From Acidisoma sp. L85 (lineage in GTDB: Bacteria; Pseudomonadota; Alphaproteobacteria; Acetobacterales; Acetobacteraceae), in assembly GCF_009765865.1 (NCBI RefSeq), contig NZ_LMUQ01000052.1, forward strand, positions 156,864-220,863: 64,000 bases of DNA. The letters are read 5' to 3'. The stretch's first letter is position 1; each line of letters starts with the position of its first letter. The translations under genes were made by a program, and so were the position numbers. Below are positions 53,257 to 61,627 of the stretch, piece by piece. The notes below the pieces were generated by a model. It saw nothing but the letters and a program-made list of their open reading frames with translations, ran no database searches and was not told where the DNA came from.

Positions 53257-53339
53257 AGAAGCTCATCAAACATCCCAGTGCCTTTGTGCCCGGGATACCG
53301 GACAGCCTGGTGAGTTTCAGCGAGCGATTGGGCACGTAG
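53253..53339 (+). pseudogene. dhaK: Truncated dhaK-like 5' remnant
   Basis: The ATG at 53253 overlaps the kinase stop (ATGA). The 28-codon frame reads MKKLIKHPSAFVPGIPDSLV then SFSERLGT and a stop at 53337. DhaK proteins start in the same style (MKKLINDP.AVV.E.LEGLV). The rest of the gene is missing and the DNA ligase start follows directly. The reading frame is seen; the dhaK identity is inferred from a short match and the neighbouring sugar genes. Confidence 0.5.
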
Positions 53340-54380
53340 ATGTCCTACCTGCTCGCGCTGGATACGGAGCCGATGGAGGCAAAATCTCTCGACGCTCTGC
53401 CGGAGGGCGAGGGGTGGCAGTTCGAACCGAAATGGGACGGCTTCCGTTGCCTGGTGTTCAAGGCCGGACAGGACGTCGATCTCCGCGCCAAATCGGGCAA
53501 GTCGCTCTCCCGCTACTTTCCGGAGATGGTGGACGCTGTGCGCGGCGCCAAGGCCGATAACTTCGTGCTGGACGGCGAGCTGACCGTTCCGATCGGAGAC
53601 ACCTTGTCGTTTGGCGCTCTTCAAGACCGCGTGCATCCCGCGGCGAGCCGCATCAAGAAGCTTTCGGTGGAAACCCCTGGGCTCTTGATCCTGTTCGACT
53701 GCCTGGCAACGGCGAAGACCGGCAGCTTGATGGAGGCGCCGCTGACAAAGCGCCGGATCGAGCTGGAACGCGTTATGACTGGCCTTGGCAGGGCGCATCG
53801 GGCGCGCCTCACTCCGCTGACGCACGACCCCGCCAAGGCGCGGCATTGGCTAGATGACACTCGGGGTGCTCTTGACGGTGTGGTGGCCAAACGCGTGGCC
53901 GAGTCATATGAGCCGGGGAAGCGCGCCATGGTGAAAGTCAAACGCCTACGAAGCGCCGACTGCGTGGTGGGTGGCTTCCGCTACGTCAAAGGATCGCGGC
54001 AGGTCGGCTCACTTCTACTCGGGCTGTACAACGGGGACGGAACGCTGGATCATGTCGGATTCACTTCCGCCATCTCCAATGCTGAGCGGCCTGCATTGAC
54101 CGCGAAGCTGGAGGCCATCAAGGGTGGCCAGGGCTTCACTGGGAATGCGCCGGGTGGTCCAAGTCGCTGGGGCACCGAAGGGTCCGCTGACTGGCAGCCG
54201 CTGCGGACGGAGCTCGTCGTGGAAATCACCTATGATCAGGTTACGGATGGTCGTTTTAGGCATGGGACAATGCTACGCCGGTGGCGCCCCGACAAGGCGC
54301 CGAAGCAATGCACCCGGGAACAGCTGCAGCAGGAGCTGCGACCCAGTCTTGTGGCCGAGCAACTTGATCTCGGCGGCTGA
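53340..54380 (+). CDS. ATP-dependent DNA ligase (LigC-like)
   Basis: The protein has 346 residues starting at the ATG at 53340, directly after a stop codon. The adenylation Lys31 is in FEPKWDGFRC, followed by FVLDGELTVP with a metal-binding Glu and by LDGVVAKRV with the conserved Lys. The C-terminal OB-fold ends in FRHGTMLRRWRPDKAP. Length and domains fit the stand-alone LigC type found in alphaproteobacteria, which seals nicks in repair and end joining. The gene interrupts a sugar-kinase operon, with a dhaK-like fragment just before it. It was probably brought in by insertion or by deletion of the sequence between. Confidence 0.93.
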   Translation: MSYLLALDTEPMEAKSLDALPEGEGWQFEPKWDGFRCLVFKAGQDVDLRAKSGKSLSRYFPEMVDAVRGAKADNFVLDGELTVPIGDTLSFGALQDRVHPAASRIKKLSVETPGLLILFDCLATAKTGSLMEAPLTKRRIELERVMTGLGRAHRARLTPLTHDPAKARHWLDDTRGALDGVVAKRVAESYEPGKRAMVKVKRLRSADCVVGGFRYVKGSRQVGSLLLGLYNGDGTLDHVGFTSAISNAERPALTAKLEAIKGGQGFTGNAPGGPSRWGTEGSADWQPLRTELVVEITYDQVTDGRFRHGTMLRRWRPDKAPKQCTREQLQQELRPSLVAEQLDLGG

Positions 54381-54430
54381 CCGCTGTCGCTGATGTTCAA
54401 ATACGACGCAGTCTGCGATCGGTCCTTAGC

Positions 54431-54871
54431 GTGGTAGCCCGAGCGCGGCGGATGTCTTGCGGCGTGCTCGTCACGGATGGTGTGCGCGTGCTCCTCGGCC
54501 ACGCCTCTCGCTCGCCCCGATGGGACATCCCGAAAGGCCTGGCAAACCCGGGTGAGCCACTCGTGACAGCCGCCTTGCGGGAGTTGTTTGAGGAAACGGG
54601 GCTGCAGGCCACTCCCGATGCGCTGCGTTCCCTGGGGACGCATATCTACCTCAGAGACAAAGACCTGACGCTATTCGCGTGGAGTCTGAGTGTCCTGCCT
54701 GATCCGGCGGAATTGCGATGCTTATCGCTCGTCGAATTGCCCGGGGGCAAGTCGATGCCTGAGCTTGATCGGTTCGGTCTTTTTGCGTTCGACGCAGCAA
54801 TCGCGGCTGTCGGTAGAAACCTTGCCCGAGTGCTTGCCGCCGTCTGGCCGATGATCGCCGGATGCGGCTAG
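54431..54871 (+). CDS. NUDIX hydrolase
   Basis: The start at the GTG at 54431 gives 146 residues; the ATG at 54452 is an alternative. The Nudix box is perfect: Gly36, Glu42 and RELFEETG at 50-57. The fold starts SCGVLVTDGVRVLLGHASR and WDIPKGLANPGE. The enzyme cleaves a nucleoside diphosphate linked to another moiety, such as oxidised nucleotides, ADP-ribose or dinucleoside polyphosphates. It follows the DNA ligase gene by 50 bp on the same strand, so the pair may form a small repair or housekeeping module. Confidence 0.92.
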   Translation: MVARARRMSCGVLVTDGVRVLLGHASRSPRWDIPKGLANPGEPLVTAALRELFEETGLQATPDALRSLGTHIYLRDKDLTLFAWSLSVLPDPAELRCLSLVELPGGKSMPELDRFGLFAFDAAIAAVGRNLARVLAAVWPMIAGCG

Positions 54872-55130
54872 TATGGGTGCCGCGCCGGTAGCTCTAAAGA
54901 GAGAGTCGACGTGCCGTTGTTCTGATTGGTGGCCCTCAACGCAGTAGTCGTTGGTCGCTCCTTGGCGATCCAGTTATTGCTATGGGCTGGGGTAAGAGGC
55001 TTGGCTGCGCTTACGACAGACTATGGGGTGCCCATCTGGGTGCGTCCGGTGAGTGCTGACACAAGGGGGTCTGGCTCAATTGCGGTGCCGCACACTCGCA
55101 AGCAATCAGACCATCGATGAATTGAAGGGT

Positions 55131-56684
55131 ATGACACACGTGAACGGTGCAGAAAGTCTCGTTAGGACGTTGCTAAATTCGGGACTCGATACTTGCTTTG
55201 CAAACCCTGGCACAAGCGAAATGCATTTCGTCTCTGCCTTGGATAATGTGCCTGGGATGCAATGTGTGCTAGGTCTGTCCGAGGGAGTCGTGACCGGTGC
55301 GGCCGACGGGTACGCGCGGGTCATGGGCAAACCGGCGGTAACGTTGTTGCATTGCGGGCCAGGACTGGCGAATGGCCTGGCCAACCTGCATAATGCTCGG
55401 CGCGCCAACACCATGATGGTGAACTGCGTCGGCGATCAGGCCACTCACCACCGTCCGCTTGATGCTCCTCTGACTGCTGATACCGAAGGTCTTGCGCGAA
55501 CCGTATCCGCCTGGGTCCGTACCGCCGCACATGCGACGCAGGTGGGCGCCGATGCAGCCGTCGCAGTGCAAATGGCAATGACATCGCCAGGCCAGATAGC
55601 GACCTTGATCCTTCCGTCTGATACTTGCTGGGATGCCGGTGGTGTGCCCGCTCGTGCTCTGGCAGTGCCGTCACCGCCGACGGCGAATCCGCATGCCATT
55701 CAACAAGCGGCTCGCCTGCTCAAAAACGGCGCGCCCACCCTGATGATCCTCGGGAACGGGGCTTTGCGGGCAGGCACGATCGCCGCTGCTTACAAGATCG
55801 CATTGGCCACTGGGGCCAAAATCGTCGCCCCGAACTTCAATGCCTTGATCGAAAGGGGCGGGAAGCGCTCGCCGATCGATCGCATACCTTATGTCGTTGA
55901 GCCGGCACTTTTGGAGTTCAGCGGCATCAAACAGATAATTCTTATCGGGACGGCAAAGCCGCCGTTCTTTTTTGCTTATCCAAGCAAGCCGGCCAGTCCG
56001 TTTCCTGGCGACGCCCATACGCACGTGATGACCCGACCCGAACACGACCAGGCCGCCGCGATGGCCGCTTTGGCAATTGAAGTTGGAGCGCTAGGGGAAA
56101 CGGGAAGGCGGCTTGGAACACCTCGTCCCCATCCAGCTTCCGGATCAGTCACAAGCGAGGCCTTCGCTCAATCTCTCACAGCGCTGCTTTCCGAGGACAC
56201 AATCATCGCGGATGAAGGTCTAACCTTCGGTCGTGCCGTTTTTTCAGGTACACACAATGCGCCGGCTCACGATTGGATGGCGGTCCCGGGCGGTGCAATC
56301 GGTGGCGGCATGCCTTTGGCGACCGGTGCGGCGGTCGCTGCCGCGGGCAGGCGGCGCGTAGTCAACTTACAGGCGGACGGGTCGGCGATGTATAGCATCC
56401 AGTCACTCTGGACCCAGGCGCGACAGAAGCTTGATGTGACGACCGTTATCTTCTCGAATAGAAAATATGCAATTCTTCTCGCCGAGTTGGAAAACGTGCG
56501 AGCCTCTGCAGGGAAAACGGCGCTCTCAATGCTTGAGCTTACAAATCCAGACCTGGATTTCGTCAAACTTGCCGCGGGAATGGGTGTTGAGGGTGCCCGC
56601 GCTGAGACGATGGAACAGTTCAACGACCTATTCACGATTGCGAACAAGCGCTCAGGGCCATTTTTGATAGAACTCGCGTGCTGA
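55131..56684 (+). CDS. TPP-dependent enzyme, acetolactate-synthase / benzoylformate-decarboxylase type
   Basis: The ATG at 55131 gives 517 residues; an upstream in-frame start would add an unlike stretch. Glu51 in LSEGVVTGAADGYARVMG is the cofactor-activating residue. The C-terminal diphosphate-binding motif is VVNLQADGSAMYSIQSLWTQ, with ADG in place of the usual GDG. The N-terminal LNSGLDTCFANPGTSEMHFV is typical of the subgroup often labelled acetolactate synthase large subunit but closer in length to benzoylformate decarboxylase. No regulatory small subunit is nearby, so isoleucine/valine synthesis is unlikely. It probably decarboxylates or condenses a 2-oxo acid. Cytosolic. Confidence 0.88.
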   Translation: MTHVNGAESLVRTLLNSGLDTCFANPGTSEMHFVSALDNVPGMQCVLGLSEGVVTGAADGYARVMGKPAVTLLHCGPGLANGLANLHNARRANTMMVNCVGDQATHHRPLDAPLTADTEGLARTVSAWVRTAAHATQVGADAAVAVQMAMTSPGQIATLILPSDTCWDAGGVPARALAVPSPPTANPHAIQQAARLLKNGAPTLMILGNGALRAGTIAAAYKIALATGAKIVAPNFNALIERGGKRSPIDRIPYVVEPALLEFSGIKQIILIGTAKPPFFFAYPSKPASPFPGDAHTHVMTRPEHDQAAAMAALAIEVGALGETGRRLGTPRPHPASGSVTSEAFAQSLTALLSEDTIIADEGLTFGRAVFSGTHNAPAHDWMAVPGGAIGGGMPLATGAAVAAAGRRRVVNLQADGSAMYSIQSLWTQARQKLDVTTVIFSNRKYAILLAELENVRASAGKTALSMLELTNPDLDFVKLAAGMGVEGARAETMEQFNDLFTIANKRSGPFLIELAC

Positions 56685-56811
56685 TTCGGAACGTTCCCCT
56701 GCTCGCCGACCAAGCCTCCTCGCACGTTTGATGCGGCCAAGTGTATCGACTTCGAACGACCTGCAGTTGCCCTGCGAAAAACGAGCGGCGCGCTGAAGAA
56801 GGAATTTATAA

Positions 56812-57633
56812 ATGCCCCGCAACGATCTCCTCCCGCCGAGCGTGAGCACGCTTGATCGCATCGATAATGCAGAGGTAGCATCTTGGGCAGACTACTTCGA
56901 GGCATTGTCTGCGAAAGCCTCCGAAGCGTCGCCGAAGCACCAGAAGATCGAGGGCGGGTTGCTAATTTCTCTGCCGTCCTGGCGTGGGCAAGTACTCAAC
57001 AGGTTCTTCGGGCCTATAAAGAGCACCTCAGAAGGCGTGGGTTCCATAGTTTCGTCTCTCAAATCGTTCCGTCAGACGAGCGGCGTTCATCCGTCATTTC
57101 AGATCAGAGCCGCAGATGTCCAACTCGGCCAGATGCTCGTCAAGCACGGCTTGGTCGCATCGGATCATTCTTGGGCAAGATTCCTGCGGGTGCCTGGTGC
57201 TTTGGAACAACCCGAAACGGGATTGGTGGTCCGGCCACTTCATCTTTGGGAGGCGACTCAGTTCGCGCTCGCCATCGAGAGGGTCTTTGATCTCCCGCCC
57301 GGGATCCGTTCCGGCAGCGCTGAGATGCTGAGGCGGCCGGGCTGGAAGATCTTTGGGGCGATAGACGGAGATAGCGTGGTGGCTACTGGGGCAATGTTCG
57401 TCCACGCAGGCTGCGGATGGTTAGGATTCGACACGACGATGCCCGACTATCGTAAGCAGGGTTTGCAACAAGCCATAATTGCCGCACGCGTAAATTCGGC
57501 GGTCAAAAGCGGCATCGATCTTCTTACTGCCGATACGGAGTTTCCGCGCCCGGGTGAGCGCGATTCGTCGTTCGACAACTATCGTAGGGCTGAATTTGGC
57601 ATCGCCTACGAGCGGCTGAACTTTAGCGTTTAG
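56812..57633 (+). CDS. GNAT-family N-acetyltransferase
   Basis: The ATG at 56812 follows GAAGAAGGAATT and gives 273 residues. The C-terminal ~130 residues have the GNAT core: FGAIDGDSVVATGAMFVHAG as beta strands and TMPDYRKQGLQQAIIAARVN as the acetyl-CoA pyrophosphate loop (R/Q-x-x-G-x-x/A type). The N-terminal ~140 residues are a less conserved region (VASWADYFEALSAKAS), as in two-part GNATs. Acceptor unknown. It lies 127 bp after the TPP enzyme gene, possibly co-transcribed, and converges with the GntR gene at 57674. Confidence 0.85.
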   Translation: MPRNDLLPPSVSTLDRIDNAEVASWADYFEALSAKASEASPKHQKIEGGLLISLPSWRGQVLNRFFGPIKSTSEGVGSIVSSLKSFRQTSGVHPSFQIRAADVQLGQMLVKHGLVASDHSWARFLRVPGALEQPETGLVVRPLHLWEATQFALAIERVFDLPPGIRSGSAEMLRRPGWKIFGAIDGDSVVATGAMFVHAGCGWLGFDTTMPDYRKQGLQQAIIAARVNSAVKSGIDLLTADTEFPRPGERDSSFDNYRRAEFGIAYERLNFSV

Positions 57634-57673
57634 CAGCCGATCTTCGGGATGAGGCGATATGACCTACTCGCCT

Positions 57674-58408
57674 TCAGATGGAACGGCGAGACTTAGCTTT
57701 CGCGGTCGTGGGCTCTCGCGACGCGGGGCGTTCGTCCAGGAACAGGGTCTCCGTATGGACAATATGCTCGTGCATCGCCTGTCGCGCGCCGGCAGGATCG
57801 CGATTGGCAAGAGCGGCGAGAATGGCGGAGTGGTCTCGCAGTGTCCGCTGCCGCGCCGGCGCCCCGGCGGTCTTCTCCATGAGCCTCTCAAAGACCGGTG
57901 AGAACATTTCGGTCCAGATCATCCCTACTACGCCGGTCAGCACGTCATTGCCCGCCATGGCCGCAATCGAAAGGTGAAAGCGGCGATCCTCTTCGTGGCC
58001 GGGCAGCCCCTGACTCATGGCTGTCTTCTGTGCGGCGATCAGATGCTCTAGTTGCTCGAAATCCTGGCCCGGCGCAACGGCCGCCAGCGCGGCAACCTCG
58101 CCCTCGATCGCGCGGCGGGCGGCGAGGATTGTGAAGACACTCGTGCCAGCATCGCCGATCGTGGCGGAAACGCTTCGCGCGTCATTGACGTAGATACCGG
58201 AGCCCGAGCGGATATCTACGAGCCCAGCGATCTCGAGCGCGATCATCGCCTCCCTAACTGTCGGACGGCTCACGCCGAGCTTCAAAGCAAGATCCCGTTC
58301 GGGTGGTAGACGCTGCCTGGGAAGGAATTCGCCGGCGCGAATCAGCGTCGCCAATTGCTCGGCGACCTGCTGGTACAAACGTTGGGAAACAATCCAAGTG
58401 ATAGGCAC
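57674..58408 (-). CDS. GntR-family (FCD/FadR subfamily) transcriptional regulator
   Basis: The start is the GTG at 58408-58406, with GGAGGGACC just upstream, giving 244 residues. A longer frame would begin inside the divergent promoter. The winged helix-turn-helix is QRLYQQVAEQLATLIRAGEF, LPPERDLALKLGVSRPTVRE and ALEIAGLVDIRSGSGIYV. The FCD domain has the metal-type residues in EEDRRFHLSIAAMAGN and QAMHEHIVHTE. It is divergent from the SDR gene and the third CUT2 importer, across a gap containing a 25-bp imperfect palindrome, so it should control that operon in response to a sugar acid or related metabolite. Confidence 0.92.
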   Translation of the reverse strand: MPITWIVSQRLYQQVAEQLATLIRAGEFLPRQRLPPERDLALKLGVSRPTVREAMIALEIAGLVDIRSGSGIYVNDARSVSATIGDAGTSVFTILAARRAIEGEVAALAAVAPGQDFEQLEHLIAAQKTAMSQGLPGHEEDRRFHLSIAAMAGNDVLTGVVGMIWTEMFSPVFERLMEKTAGAPARQRTLRDHSAILAALANRDPAGARQAMHEHIVHTETLFLDERPASREPTTAKAKSRRSI

Positions 58409-58454
58409 GTGGTCCCTCCAATTCGCATTTAGCGTGAGAAATGAACAGGCCGTC

Positions 58455-58479
58455 AAGTGGCAAGGTGGCCTTACCAATT
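58455..58479. promoter_or_regulatory. 25-bp imperfect palindrome, probable FadR-type operator
   Basis: The arms are AAGTGGCAAGG (58455-58465) and CCTTACCAATT (58469-58479) around TGG. Nine of eleven positions are complementary. It lies between the divergent GntR/FCD gene and the SDR gene. FCD-type operators commonly read TGGT...ACCA, which this resembles. Assignment to this regulator is inference. Confidence 0.55.
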
Positions 58480-58596
58480 TTGCTACCATTCTCGGCGGGT
58501 ATGTGGCACGGTCGAAGGTGCGGCACGACAAGATGGGTCGATGCCCGCCAAAAGCGCCGCATACTTTGCGGCGAGAACTGACACTGGGTGGACGCG

Positions 58597-59379
58597 ATGG
58601 GAAAGCTGTCGGGAAAAGTTGCGATCGTTACGGGCGCCGCGCGGGGCCTTGGCGGGGGGATCGCACGGCGTTTGGCGGAGGAAGGCGCCAGCGTGATTTG
58701 CGCCGACGTCAATGAGCCGACGATGGTCGTCTCTGCACTTCGCGCTGAAACTTCGGGGAGGCACACATCGGCGGTGCTCGACGTCGCGGACGGTGACGCT
58801 TTCGATGCGCTTGTCGCGGAGACGGTCCGGGCGCATAGCCGGCTCGACATCATGGTTAATAACGCTGGGATCTATGTCGGCGGCGCTATTGCCGAAACCG
58901 ATGATGCGACCTTCAAGCGCGTAATGGACGTCAATCTGCTCGGCGTCTTTCACGGCTGCCGCGCCGCCGCACGCGTTATGATCGAGCAAAAGAACGGCCG
59001 GGTGATCAACTCGGCATCGCAACTCGGCAAGGTGGGCCGCGCGACCGAAGGAGTTTACGCGGCGTCGAAAGCGGGCGTCATCCTTCTCACCCAGGCGCTG
59101 GCGCTGGAACTCGCGCCGCATGGCATTACCGCCAACTGCATCTGCCCCGGCGCGCTGATGACGCCGATGCTGGAATTCAGTTTTCAACATATGGCGAACC
59201 AGCGCGGGGTGGCGCTGGATGATGTCATGAACAGCTACATCAGAGAGAATATCCCGAGCGGCCGTTTCGGCACGCCGGCGGATATGGGGGCGACTGTCGC
59301 GTGGCTGGCCTCCGACGACGCCTCCTTCATCAACGGCGCCGCGATCAATCTGACCGGCGCTCAGCAGGTCTTCTTCTAA
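58597..59379 (+). CDS. SDR-family NAD(P)-dependent dehydrogenase
   Basis: The ATG at 58597 has GGTGGA upstream and gives 260 residues; a GTG at 58588 adds three residues. Classical SDR features are the cofactor loop TGAARGLGGG, Asp37 in ICADVNE favouring NAD, NNAGIYVGG, and the catalytic Ser141, Tyr154 and Lys158 (INSASQLGKVG, GVYAASKAG). It oxidises or reduces a sugar, polyol or similar alcohol. It is the first gene of an operon with a CUT2 importer and faces a GntR/FCD regulator. It probably performs the first step after uptake. Confidence 0.93.
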   Translation: MGKLSGKVAIVTGAARGLGGGIARRLAEEGASVICADVNEPTMVVSALRAETSGRHTSAVLDVADGDAFDALVAETVRAHSRLDIMVNNAGIYVGGAIAETDDATFKRVMDVNLLGVFHGCRAAARVMIEQKNGRVINSASQLGKVGRATEGVYAASKAGVILLTQALALELAPHGITANCICPGALMTPMLEFSFQHMANQRGVALDDVMNSYIRENIPSGRFGTPADMGATVAWLASDDASFINGAAINLTGAQQVFF

Positions 59380-59460
59380 GCGGCAATGGACTAGTAGCGC
59401 TTGTGCATCCACCAGCGACGGGACTAATCGTCGTGCAAAGAAAACAAAGAGGGTTCAGGA

Positions 59461-60489
59461 ATGTCTCGTCTTACCAAACTGCTGGGCTGCGTCGGCGCTC
59501 TGCTATTCAGCGGCCTGGCGGTCGCATATGCGGATCCTTCAACCAAGATCGCGCTCGTCCCGGGCGGTCCGCATCCGTATTTCGCGAGCTGGGCGCAGGC
59601 TGGTGCTGACGCCAAGAAGGACTTCAACCTCGGCGCCGCGGACTATAAGGTTCCGGAGCAGTGGCAGCTTGCGGATCAGAACAACCTGCTCGAGAGCTTG
59701 GTCACCCAGGGCTATAACGGCTTCCTTCTCTTTCCCGGTGATCCCGTCGGTTCGGTGAGCACCGTGCAGGAGCTGACGGATTCCGGCGCGCCTGTCATCG
59801 CCCTGGCCGGCTGCCTGAAGGATCCCTCCACGGCCTCCTTCTGCTTCGGAACGGATGTCTACCGCTCCGCCTATCTCGGCACCCAGCACCTTATCGCGGG
59901 CATGGCCGGAACCAAGAAGCGCATCCTCCACGTCACCGGCTTCCTGGTCGATCCCAATACCCAGCTGCGCATCAACGCGGTCAATCAGGCAGCCAAGGAA
60001 GGGGGCGCGACCGTCGCCGAGACCATTGCCGACATCGATGCGCCCGGGCCGGCGGAAGAGAAGATCAACGCCTATCTCGCCGCCCATGCCAATGACATCG
60101 ACGGCATCATCTCCACCGCCTGGGTGCCATCCGTGGTGAGCGCCAACGCGCTGCGCCGCATCGGCACCAAGCGCATCAAGATGGTCGCCATCGACCACGA
60201 CAAGGCCGTACTGCAGGGCGTCAAGGACGGCTACCTGCTCGGCACCATGCTGCAGAATCCCTATGGCCAGGGCTACATCGGCTCCTATGCCATCGACAAG
60301 CTGCGCAACGGCTGCAAGGTCAATGCGAGTGCGCCCTGGACGAAGAACGCGCTGACCGCCCGTTTCATCGACTCCGGAACGGTCTTCGCCGGGCCCGAGC
60401 AGGTGGATAACTACCTTCAGTCGATGCAGGCGATTACCAAGACAATCTTCGCCAGCTTCGCCAAGACGTACCTCATCTGCTCGAAGTGA
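59461..60489 (+). CDS. CUT2 sugar-type ABC substrate-binding protein
   Basis: The ATG at 59461 follows AAAGAGGGTTCAGG and gives 342 residues. The Sec signal is LLGCVGALLFSGLAVAYA with cleavage before DPST. The mature protein has the class B periplasmic-binding fold: KIALVPGGPHPYFASWAQAG, NLLESLVTQGYNGFLLFPGD and FCFGTDVYRSAYLGTQHL. The two cysteine-containing segments (AGCLKDPSTASFCFG) could form a disulfide. Ligand unknown; the neighbouring SDR suggests a polyol or sugar. Two hairpins after its stop separate it from the permease genes. Confidence 0.92.
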   Translation: MSRLTKLLGCVGALLFSGLAVAYADPSTKIALVPGGPHPYFASWAQAGADAKKDFNLGAADYKVPEQWQLADQNNLLESLVTQGYNGFLLFPGDPVGSVSTVQELTDSGAPVIALAGCLKDPSTASFCFGTDVYRSAYLGTQHLIAGMAGTKKRILHVTGFLVDPNTQLRINAVNQAAKEGGATVAETIADIDAPGPAEEKINAYLAAHANDIDGIISTAWVPSVVSANALRRIGTKRIKMVAIDHDKAVLQGVKDGYLLGTMLQNPYGQGYIGSYAIDKLRNGCKVNASAPWTKNALTARFIDSGTVFAGPEQVDNYLQSMQAITKTIFASFAKTYLICSK

Positions 60490-60497
60490 CGCGCTGC

Positions 60498-60559
60498 GGA
60501 TAGGGCCTCGCTGCGGGGCCCTATCCCGACTGTGGCGGATGCAGGGCATGCATCCGCCA
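60498..60559 (+). repeat. Two consecutive hairpins after binding-protein gene
   Basis: Hairpin 1 is GGATAGGGCC (60498-60507) with GGCCCTATCC (60517-60526). Hairpin 2 is TGGCGGATGCA (60533-60543) with TGCATCCGCCA (60549-60559). Both stems are perfect and neither is followed by a T-run. They probably stabilise the binding-protein mRNA or attenuate reading into the permease genes. An ATG inside hairpin 2 (60539) is therefore an unlikely start for the next gene. Confidence 0.75.
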
Positions 60560-60571
60560 TCGCTTCAGATC

Positions 60572-61627
60572 ATGGATATTTCGATGCCATCTGACGGACC
60601 CGCCGCCGCATCCCTGGATGCATCCGACACCACCCTGACGCCTTCGCCGCGCGTACGGCGTGTGCGCTTCTACCTGACAAACGAATTCGGCCTCGTGCTG
60701 CTGATCATCATCTTCGGCGCTGCCTTCACTTTCGCGGTGCCGCGCTTCCTGTCGCATTTCAATCTCTTCATTCTGGGGCGCACGGCGGCGGAGAATATCG
60801 TCATCGGGTTCGCGATGATGGTCGTGGTGGTCACCGGCGGCCTGGATCTTTCCGTCGGCGCCATCGGAGTCTGCGCCGCCATGGGCGGTGGCTGGCTGAT
60901 GCAGGTCGCGGGTCTGCCCTGGCCGCTCGCCGTCATCGGCGGGCTGCTGCTGGGCGCGGCGCTCGGCTTCGTCAACGGCTGGGCGGTCGTGCGCTCGGGT
61001 CTGCACAGCTTCATCATCACGCTCGCCAGCATGAGCATCTTTTTCGGCGTGATGATCTTCATTACCCGCGCACAGGCCTTCCGCAGCATTCCGCTGAGCT
61101 TCGCGAGCTTCGCCCATATCCGCTACTTTGGCTTCATCTCGCCGCTGCTCCTTCTGGCGGTCGTCATCATGCTCGCGCTCGTCTATCTGTACAGGCTGAC
61201 GGCTCTGGGGCGGGAGATGCTGGCCGCCGGCGCGCGGGCCTCGGCCGCGGAACTGTCCGGTGTGCGCGTCAAGCGCGTCATCATCCTCTGCCACATGCTG
61301 GCGGGGCTGCTCGCGGGCGTTGCCGGCCTCATGCTCGTCGCACGCAACGATGCGGCGATCCCCTCCATGGCCGGTCAGCTCGGCCAGGACTGGCTGCTCC
61401 CCGCCTTCCTCGGGCCGGTGCTCGGCGGAACGCTGCTCTCCGGCGGGTTCGTCTCGCCGCTCGGCACCTTGCTCGGCTCCTTTCTCCTCACGCTGCTGAC
61501 CAATGGCCTGCTGCTTCTCCAGATCGGCCAATTCTGGGTCGAGGCGGTGCTGGGCCTGCTCCTCCTCGTGGCCGTTCTGCTCGATCAGGCGCGGCGCAGC
61601 TTCATCGCGCGGCGGAGGATGATCTGA
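60572..61627 (+). CDS. CUT2 ABC importer permease 1
   Basis: The ATG at 60572 is chosen because the upstream ATG at 60539 lies inside a hairpin stem; 60584 is another option. This gives 351 residues. FAMMVVVVTGGLDLSVGAIG is the conserved permease motif. LLPAFLGPVLGGTLLSGGFV is the C-terminal equivalent. About eight to ten membrane segments are expected. It pairs with the permease encoded next, whose start overlaps its stop by one base. Confidence 0.9.
   Translation: MDISMPSDGPAAASLDASDTTLTPSPRVRRVRFYLTNEFGLVLLIIIFGAAFTFAVPRFLSHFNLFILGRTAAENIVIGFAMMVVVVTGGLDLSVGAIGVCAAMGGGWLMQVAGLPWPLAVIGGLLLGAALGFVNGWAVVRSGLHSFIITLASMSIFFGVMIFITRAQAFRSIPLSFASFAHIRYFGFISPLLLLAVVIMLALVYLYRLTALGREMLAAGARASAAELSGVRVKRVIILCHMLAGLLAGVAGLMLVARNDAAIPSMAGQLGQDWLLPAFLGPVLGGTLLSGGFVSPLGTLLGSFLLTLLTNGLLLLQIGQFWVEAVLGLLLLVAVLLDQARRSFIARRRMI

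Noticed and set aside
54926-55120. 64-codon frame between the NUDIX and TPP-enzyme genes
   Set aside because: There is a hydrophobic start but no RBS, signal cleavage site or family match; kept as non-coding.
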